Assembly: GCA_905236935.1 (NCBI GenBank)
Contig: CAJOQL010000129.1
Coordinates: 1 to 9,051 of the forward strand
Length of the DNA stretch: 9,051 nucleotides
Source: an uncultured Bacilli bacterium
Lineage (GTDB): Bacteria > Bacillota_I > Bacilli_A > RF39 > UBA660
Direction: 5' to 3'
This document shows, one piece after another, positions 6,061 through 9,051 of the stretch (position 1 is its first letter; each line of letters starts with the position of its first letter). A program made the translations under genes and the position numbers. The notes under the pieces were generated by a model that was not told the origin of the DNA, ran no database searches, and was given only the letters and a program-made list of their open reading frames with translations.

Positions 6061-6402
6061 TCATTCTCCTTTCACATCATGGTCAGCGCAAACGCCGCCA
6101 GCATCGCCAGCGTCGTCTGCGCCAGGTCCTGCAGAAGCTCCTTCCGTCCGCCCGGGCGGTAGTACTTCTTCAGGGTTTCGTTCAGCGTTCTCGCCATCTT
6201 CGTTCTCCTTGAACTGTTCGAGGGTGAAGTCTATGACCTTGCCCATCGTCTCATGCTCCATGAGGAACTTTATCTTCTCCTCCGCGTGCTTCGCGTTCCT
6301 CGCGCGCACGTGGAAGAGAAGATGTCCGTTCATCCATGCGCCGTAAAGGCCCTCGCGGTTCACCACGGGGGCCTTCTCCGGCTTCATGACGATCTGGATC
6401 AT
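6061..6402 (-). CDS. Unknown 113-aa protein containing a nested gene
   Basis: Not recognised. MIQIVMKPEKAPVV is followed by GLYGAWMNGHLLFHVRA and a helix NAKHAEEKIKFLMEHETMG, a compact alpha/beta fold of about 70 residues. From about residue 70 the sequence becomes Pro/Gly/Ala/Glu-rich (EEVLPPGRTEGASAGPG) and third positions lose their G/C bias, because this DNA also encodes the 41-aa membrane peptide in another frame. The start shares one base with the stop of the 52-aa gene (TGATG), with GGGAGGG just upstream. The stop overlaps an ATG of the 128-aa gene. The core is secure; the tail is probably unstructured and shaped by the nested gene. Confidence 0.7.
   Translation of the reverse strand: MIQIVMKPEKAPVVNREGLYGAWMNGHLLFHVRARNAKHAEEKIKFLMEHETMGKVIDFTLEQFKENEDGENAERNPEEVLPPGRTEGASAGPGADDAGDAGGVCADHDVKGE
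6072..6197 (-). CDS. 41-aa membrane peptide nested in the 113-aa gene
   Basis: Lies wholly inside 6061-6402 in a different frame. AAGGAG is seven bases before its ATG and almost every codon ends in G or C, whereas the host frame has no such bias over the same bases, so this is the frame under coding selection here. The peptide has a basic amphipathic first half (TLNETLKKYYRPGGRKELLQ) and a hydrophobic second half (LAMLAAFALTMM), giving an N-in single-pass shape. Its stop lies 13 bases before the start of the 128-aa gene. It may act with the 26-aa peptide in the same transcript. Function unknown. Confidence 0.7.
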   Translation of the reverse strand: MARTLNETLKKYYRPGGRKELLQDLAQTTLAMLAAFALTMM

Positions 6403-6560
6403 CAGTCCCTCCCGAAGCGCCTCTTGAGCGCCCAGCAGAGGTTGGCGTAGGTCACGCTGTCCTTCATGCCGGCCCGCCTGTATGCGATCTTCGCCTGGAT
6501 GAGCTCGTCGAAGGTGGCGGCGTCCAGCGCCGTCCCGCGTATCCTGTATTTCTTTGGCAT
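6402..6560 (-). CDS. Unknown basic 52-aa protein
   Basis: The start follows AGGAG by nine bases (AACAGGAGAAAATCAAG), in an A/C-rich leader. MPKKYRIRGTALDAATFDEL is followed by two predicted helices with YRRAGMKDSVTYANLCWALK and a basic RRFGRD end. Basic, helical and 52 aa long would suit a small nucleic-acid-binding regulator, but no helix-turn-helix signature is certain. It heads the run of small genes; its stop and the next start overlap (TGATG). An in-frame extension upstream lacks codon bias and a ribosome site and is not used. Confidence 0.7.
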   Translation of the reverse strand: MPKKYRIRGTALDAATFDELIQAKIAYRRAGMKDSVTYANLCWALKRRFGRD

Positions 6561-6891
6561 CTTGATTTTCTCCTGTTGGTTGTTGAACAAAAAGGTCTGC
6601 GAGCGCGCTCCGCGCCGTCCGGGTTGCCATTCCATCCCAAGGACGTCTTTGGGCGACTGTCGCACCGGAATCGGGAGGGTCCCGGGGACTGCACGCCTTG
6701 CGGCGCCGCCTCCCGTACTGCCTGCCTTACCGTTCCGCTCACGCCGAAGCAGCGTGGCGCGGCATCGCGCTCGACTCCCCGACTTGCACGGGTATCCTTT
6801 CGGTCGGCCTTTTTCGTCCGGGCCAGGGAGGCGTTTTTCAGGTCGTAGACCTCTACGTGCTCACCATTGTCTCACGTGCATAGAATCATCC
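6561..6891 (-). other. 331-nt structured gap upstream of the 52-aa gene
   Basis: No secure gene. A long frame (part at 6464-6742) is open on the minus strand but has no start in its first part and loses codon bias. Hairpins seen: CCCAA/TTGGG around an 8-nt loop (about 6637-6654), GCGAC/GTCGC (about 6655-6665), GAGCGCGCTC (6601-6610) and, at the right edge, TGCATAG/CTATGCA (6877-6898), which holds the stop of the possible 41-aa gene. An A/C-rich unstructured leader of about 25 nt then leads into the 52-aa start. Confidence 0.5.
6588..6612 (-). terminator. Weak possible terminator before the 52-aa gene
   Basis: On the minus strand a short GC hairpin around GAGCGCGCTC is followed, after five bases, by TTTTTG. 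The stem is short and the T run is not directly adjacent, so termination would be partial at best. It lies about 28 nt before the 52-aa start. Confidence 0.25.
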
Positions 6892-7017
6892 CTATGCAGG
6901 GGACGGAAGGACGTTCAAGGTCTCCTTCACTCGGTACCTCTTCCCGGCTTGTAGCGGCGGAGTCCGAATTAAACGGACATCAAGGCGTCTGCCCGCCTCG
7001 CCGGAAAACGCGTTCAC
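6892..7017 (-). CDS. Possible 41-aa protein coupled to the 99-aa membrane gene
   Basis: A GTG start overlaps the stop of the 99-aa gene (GTGA) with GGGAG seven bases upstream, a textbook coupling arrangement. The product begins MNAFSGEAGRRLDV and ends AGKRYRVKETLNVLPSPA; it is basic with no membrane segment. Third-position G/C bias is only moderate, and the stretch also contains a hairpin (6962-6978) shared with another gap, so this could be a structured 3' end that happens to be open. No family recognised. Confidence 0.4.
   Translation of the reverse strand: MNAFSGEAGRRLDVRLIRTPPLQAGKRYRVKETLNVLPSPA
6962..6978 (-). other. Hairpin GTCCG-TTTAATT-CGGAC
   Basis: A perfect 5-bp stem with a 7-nt loop. 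The same loop and closing pairs recur at 4282-4296, with two further stem pairs changed on both sides, which suggests a conserved RNA element rather than chance. Confidence 0.4.
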
Positions 7018-7313
7018 GGGCTCACTCCCGTCAGCACGCCGCCGCGGAACGTGAGCGTCTTCCCGCCCCACGTGACGGTCGTCGTGGCCCCTCCCTGCAT
7101 GTCCGGGAGGTCGATGGGGGCGCCGTCCGGCGCCCGGAAAATGCACAACGCGATGCCGACCGCGATCAATGCGGCCGTCAACGCGATCAGGCAGCGTCTC
7201 GCCTTCCTGATGCGCTTCTCGCGCAGCTGCTCGTACTCGAAGTGCGGCGAGGGCGTGTAGACCCTGCGGTGCTTCGGCTTGAGCCTGCGCTGTCTTTTCG
7301 GATGTCTTGCCAT
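7014..7313 (-). CDS. 99-aa single-pass membrane protein
   Basis: The first 40 residues are very basic (MARHPKRQRRLKPKHRR, then REKRIRKARR) and lead into a transmembrane helix LIALTAALIAVGIALCIF (about 42-59). A short outside domain follows (PIDLPDMQGG, then TVTWGGKTLTFRGGVLTGV) that looks like a small beta hairpin. By the positive-inside rule the N-terminus is cytoplasmic. I chose the ATG at 7313, eight bases after AAAGGA; the long upstream extension runs through the tRNA-like element and is rejected. The stop overlaps a GTG that may start a coupled 41-aa gene. Family not recognised; a cell-surface or envelope-interacting phage protein is possible. Confidence 0.75.
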   Translation of the reverse strand: MARHPKRQRRLKPKHRRVYTPSPHFEYEQLREKRIRKARRCLIALTAALIAVGIALCIFRAPDGAPIDLPDMQGGATTTVTWGGKTLTFRGGVLTGVSP

Positions 7314-7340
7314 AACAATGTTCCTTTCTGGTTGATGAAA

Positions 7341-7465
7341 TGGAGGCCGCATGCCGGAGTCGAACCAGCTTCTCCCGTCCTTTCGGCCACGGGCGTCGTA
7401 CCGTAAGACATGGGGGCCGACCTTCGCCCCCACCCCCGCCCGGTCAGGGCAGGATCCATGCGGCC
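7341..7465 (-). ncRNA. 125-nt RNA with tRNA-like acceptor, T arm and CCA
   Basis: GGCCGCAT (7465-7458) pairs perfectly with ATGCGGCC (7352-7345), followed by T and an encoded CCA (7344-7341). Next to the acceptor is a T arm GCTGG-TTCGACT-CCGGC (7369-7353), giving an 8+5 acceptor/T geometry as in bacterial tRNA-Sec rather than 7+5. Instead of a normal D and anticodon arm the body has four hairpins in a row: GCCC/GGGC (7450-7438), GGGGGC/GCCCCC (7431-7412), GTC/GAC (7409-7395) and CCCGT/ACGGG with a 10-nt loop (7393-7374). None has a U33-anticodon loop. The CCA end lies 28 nt before the 99-aa start. Pairings are read directly; processing as a tRNA is inferred. Confidence 0.5.
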
Positions 7466-7558
7466 ATGTTAAATCGAATGTGGACGGGCTTGACGCACCC
7501 GTCCGCGAGCCCTCTCGGGGCCAGCGGTTCCTCTCGTTCCAGCAGGGAAAGATACAGA

Positions 7559-7593
7559 CGCATCGCACTGTGTGATCGGCACGGTGCGATGCG
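7559..7593. repeat. 10-bp perfect inverted repeat
   Basis: CGCATCGCAC (7559-7568) and GTGCGATGCG (7584-7593) flank a 15-nt spacer. It could be an operator or an RNA hairpin. On the minus strand the right-hand arm contains the ATG of the doubtful 39-aa frame. Confidence 0.5.
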
Positions 7594-7728
7594 AACGGCG
7601 GGAGGCGCTACTTCCCGCGCCCCGTACCGCCGTACGTAGGCCGGCGGTCGTGGGCTTTGAACATGGACCGGGCCTCTCACCCGGATCGGCCATCCAATCG
7701 GCTGGCTGCCGCTTCTTCTGTGGGAAGA

Positions 7729-8080
7729 TGGTGCCCCCGGCGGGGCTCGAACCCGCACGGGCTGCGCTACTCTGCACGTGCACGGTCGGGGCGCGTGTAC
7801 CGTGGAGTTTCAACCACGGCGGATGTCCCTATAACTCGAGCGCCTGCCACACGCTTTCCACTTGATATTGTCGCGGCGGTCCCGGCAGGGAAAGACTTTG
7901 ATCAGAAACCCCGCTGCGCCGCGCAGTACTCGCGTGCCGAATCTCTACATTTCGGGCCCTACCCTCGTCCCTCCATTTTGGGATCGAATTTGTTGCGCAC
8001 CGCTCACCTGCTTCACGCAGACCTCGCCTCCATTGGCCTCAATAAGCCGGAGAGGTCTTCCGTTTTGCCTTCACGGGGGC
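7729..8080 (-). ncRNA. Possible ~352-nt structured RNA ending in tRNA-like T arm, acceptor and CCA
   Basis: The 3' end is tRNA-perfect: T arm GCGGG-TTCGAGC-CCCGC (7756-7740), acceptor strand CGGGGGC (7739-7733), A and encoded CCA (7732-7729). No normal anticodon arm sits in the 75 nt upstream. The exact partner GCCCCCG lies 345 nt away at 8080-8074, just after the 106-aa gene. Between them are hairpins at 8019-8058 (AGACCTC/GAGGTCT plus inner pairs), 7937-7955, 7914-7926 and 7800-7819 (CCGTGG/CCACGG with 8-nt loop TTGAAACT, inside an outer GCGTGT/ACACGC pair). This resembles tmRNA in size and ends, but it lacks the G3-U70 pair, the usual 5' D-loop sequence and an ALAA-type tag. The 3' domain is firm; the full extent is a hypothesis, since a 7-bp GC match can arise by chance. 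Confidence 0.4.
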
Positions 8081-8091
8081 CTGGAAAACAG

Positions 8092-8412
8092 TCAAGCGGC
8101 ACGCTCGCCGTAGAACCTGCGCTCGTTGGCCTCGCGCCTGCTGGCGTGGAGCCATTCGTCGTCATCCTCGGTGAACACGAGGAAGTCGATCTTCCACTTC
8201 GCAGGATCGTACACGCAGCACAGAAGCTGCGTCTGTGACCCGGACAGCTGGAAGTTCAGCCCGACCAGGTCGGGGTTGACAGGTATGCAATACATATCCT
8301 CGTTGAAGGACTCGTCGTAGCGGGTCCATCCGAGTGCAACTGCCTGCTCCACGAGCGGGTCGTCACGTGTAAGTTCGGCTGCGCCGAACTCGATGTCGAG
8401 TTGTCTTGTCAT
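8092..8412 (-). CDS. Unknown acidic 106-aa protein
   Basis: Not recognised. The start follows a perfect AAAGGAG by seven bases (AAAGGAGAAAAACC). The protein begins MTRQLDIEFGAAELTRDDPL, continues through EQAVALGWTRYDESF and PVNPDLVGLNFQLSG, then a hydrophobic strand TQLLCCVYDPAKWKIDFLVF, an acidic EDDDEW turn and a basic helical end. The alternating strands suggest a small soluble alpha/beta protein; no catalytic motif or membrane segment is visible. Upstream is a long leader with stacked hairpins, and the GTTTGCGAAAAC element 48 nt before the start matches the palindrome before the 164-aa gene, so the two may be co-regulated. Confidence 0.75.
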   Translation of the reverse strand: MTRQLDIEFGAAELTRDDPLVEQAVALGWTRYDESFNEDMYCIPVNPDLVGLNFQLSGSQTQLLCCVYDPAKWKIDFLVFTEDDDEWLHASRREANERRFYGERAA

Positions 8413-8453
8413 GGTTTTTCTCCTTTGCTGGAATTGCTATAATTGAACCTGGC

Positions 8454-8477
8454 TTGCCCGTTTTCGCAAACGGGCAA
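8454..8477 (-). promoter_or_regulatory. 10-bp leader hairpin with GCGA tetraloop, 5' of the 106-aa gene
   Basis: On the minus strand TTGCCCGTTT pairs with AAACGGGCAA around GCGA, a GNRA-type tetraloop. It contains GTTTGCGAAAAC, the near copy of the palindrome at 3960-3971. No T run follows, so it is not a standard terminator. Further 5' are TGCGC/GCGCA (about 8485-8498), ACTGC/GCAGT (about 8522-8537) and CAGGCTT/AAGCCTG (8543-8575), making a leader of four stacked stem-loops. Confidence 0.5.
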
Positions 8478-8793
8478 AACAGCAAGATGCGCGCTCGCGC
8501 ACCTCGATGAAAGTGGTCATAACTGCCTTAAAGCAGTCTCGCCAGGCTTGAAATTGTGAAAGATGAGGAAGCCTGAAATCCTCGTAAATTTTTTCTTTCT
8601 TCTCCCTATAGAAAGCTTTTTCCTTTCCCTATTCCTTCCCCTACTATTACTATTATTTTTTTTTCACTCTAAAGAAGTAATATATAGTAGGAAAAATATG
8701 GGTGGGTCGGAGAGCGAGGATAAGCAATGGAAATAAAGGGAACCTTGGGCTGCGCCCCCACTCAACACCGCGCGTATTTAGAAAGTTATTCGT

Positions 8794-8811
8794 TTATCAA
8801 CATGTTGATAA
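8794..8811. promoter_or_regulatory. 18-bp perfect palindrome TTATCAACATGTTGATAA
   Basis: Each half (TTATCAACA) differs from the DnaA box TTATCCACA at one position, so this can be read as two abutting inverted DnaA-like boxes or as an operator for a dimeric repressor. It lies in the A/T-rich gap. Confidence 0.5.
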
Positions 8812-8867
8812 TCGGCCCGAAGCCTTCCGTGGCACCCAAAAAACGCATTTTTTGCAGTTATAGCGAG

Positions 8868-8876
8868 TTATGCACA
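8868..8876 (+). promoter_or_regulatory. DnaA-box consensus TTATGCACA
   Basis: Exact match to TTATNCACA, 57 nt from the palindrome made of two near-boxes. A single match in 9 kb can occur by chance; the clustering in the A/T-rich gap is what makes it notable. Confidence 0.35.
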
Positions 8877-8881
8877 ACTCC

Positions 8882-8899
8882 AAGGTACCCAAGGTACCC
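8882..8899 (+). repeat. Tandem direct repeat, 2 x 9 bp
   Basis: Two adjacent copies of AAGGTACCC, each containing the palindrome GGTACC. Two copies are too few to call iterons, but they sit directly beside the DnaA box. Confidence 0.45.
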
Positions 8900-8943
8900 T
8901 TTTCGGTCGCCCGAGATAATCGAAGTCAGGGTAAACGCACCAA

Positions 8944-8973
8944 CGACCCTCGCTCCGTGGGGAGCGAGGGTCG
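8944..8973 (-). terminator. 13-bp hairpin after the Pro/Ala-rich gene
   Basis: CGACCCTCGCTCC pairs perfectly with GGAGCGAGGGTCG around a 4-nt loop, starting 8 nt after the stop at 8982. It is very stable, but only TTGG follows, so it is probably an intrinsic terminator without a good U tract or a 3'-end protecting hairpin. Confidence 0.55.
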
Positions 8974-8981
8974 CTGTGGGC

Positions 8982-9051
8982 TCACGCGAGGGCTTCCTCG
9001 GCGGGCTGGGCGGCCGGGGCGGCCGGGGCGGGCTGGGCGGCCGGCGTGACC
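8982..9051 (-). CDS. C-terminal end of a Pro/Ala-rich protein, start beyond window
   Basis: Only 22 codons are visible, ending AAQPAPAAPAAQPAEEALA and TGA. Repeats of Ala-Ala-Gln-Pro and Ala-Pro-Ala-Ala form a flexible tail as seen on many phage and envelope proteins; the function of the main protein cannot be told. The call rests on the clean stop, the direction matching all other genes and the hairpin directly downstream. The low-complexity GC-rich DNA could be open by chance in other frames too. Confidence 0.6.
   Translation of the reverse strand, partial: VTPAAQPAPAAPAAQPAEEALA

Larger units (their letters stand above)
7314..8091 (-). other. 778-nt gap with dense RNA structure
   Basis: Between the 106-aa and 99-aa genes no frame has convincing start, bias and ribosome site together. 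A 39-aa frame (7444-7563, starting MRLYLSLLEREEPL) and an 18-codon frame starting MFKAHDRRP (from about 7665) are the only candidates. The region holds two elements with tRNA-like 3' ends (7341-7465 and 7729-8080), the 10-bp inverted repeat 7559-7593, and many smaller hairpins. It is best regarded as encoding structured RNA. Confidence 0.5.
8413..8981. other. 569-nt A/T-rich intergenic region, possible origin or regulatory hub
   Basis: This is the only low-GC stretch in the window. From left to right it holds the 106-aa leader hairpins (8454-8575), a plus-strand polypyrimidine/T-rich tract (about 8588-8670), an A/T-rich core with TAATATATAG, an 18-bp palindrome (8794-8811), a perfect DnaA box (8868-8876), a 9-bp tandem repeat (8882-8899) and a strong hairpin (8944-8973). 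The only frame worth noting is a plus-strand 12-codon peptide (MGGSESEDKQWK, ATG at 8698, AGGA upstream), too short to call. There is no replication gene nearby in the window, so origin function is a suggestion. Confidence 0.45.

Noticed and set aside
7729..8080. Call of a true tmRNA
   Set aside because: There is no G3-U70 pair, no conserved 5' D-loop sequence and no short tag frame ending in ALAA-like residues.
8425..8450. Sigma-70 promoter with TATAGC as -10 before the 106-aa gene
   Set aside because: A -10-like TATAGC is present on the minus strand, but no -35 hexamer lies at 16-18 nt.
8698..8736. Plus-strand 12-codon peptide MGGSESEDKQWK
   Set aside because: It has AGGA upstream and an A/T-rich possible promoter, but it is too short to support and is the only plus-strand candidate.
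1..9051. CRISPR array, insertion sequence or att site
   Set aside because: No regularly spaced repeats, transposase frame or terminal inverted repeats were seen, and no integrase is present to anchor an att site.

Overview
The window is a GC-rich stretch in which every well-supported gene lies on the minus strand, so transcription runs from right (9051) to left (1). There is no integrase, capsid, terminase, transposase, replication initiator or resistance gene. Most genes are short, packed with 1-4 nt stop/start overlaps, and match no family I recognise except two. This fits an accessory region of a phage, phage-plasmid or prophage in a high-GC bacterium that uses strong AAAGGAG-type ribosome binding sites. 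The host cannot be named from this sequence.

Layout in transcription order. (1) 8982-9051: end of a Pro/Ala-rich protein, followed by a 13-bp terminator-like hairpin. (2) 8413-8981: non-coding, with an A/T-rich polypyrimidine tract, DnaA-box-like sites, an 18-bp palindrome and a hairpin-rich leader, ending at a 106-aa gene (8092-8412). (3) 7314-8091: about 780 nt without a convincing gene but dense in RNA hairpins, including two elements that end in a tRNA-like T arm, acceptor strand and CCA. (4) 7014-7313: a 99-aa single-pass membrane protein with a possible coupled 41-aa gene, then another structured gap. (5) 6560 down to 5293: a tight run of small genes (52, 113, nested 41, 128, 26 and 101 aa), two of them tiny membrane peptides. 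(6) 5292 to 3915: structured RNA with one 56-aa gene inside. (7) 3420-3914: a 164-aa gene and an intrinsic terminator. (8) 3328 to 1: a four-gene operon of 317-aa and 153-aa unknown proteins, an Amidoligase_2-family COOH-NH2 ligase and a class II (Ntn) glutamine amidotransferase that runs off the window.

The clearest biochemistry is in the last operon. The glutaminase would release ammonia from glutamine and the ATP-dependent ligase would join an amine to a carboxylate; the two unknown proteins translated with them are candidate partners or substrates. The second notable theme is the large non-coding fraction, roughly 2.9 kb in five gaps. These gaps are rich in stem-loops, share a few motifs, and usually end in an unstructured A/C-rich ribosome landing site. 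I read them as structured leaders or small RNAs, some with tRNA-like 3' ends. That reading comes from manual folding only.
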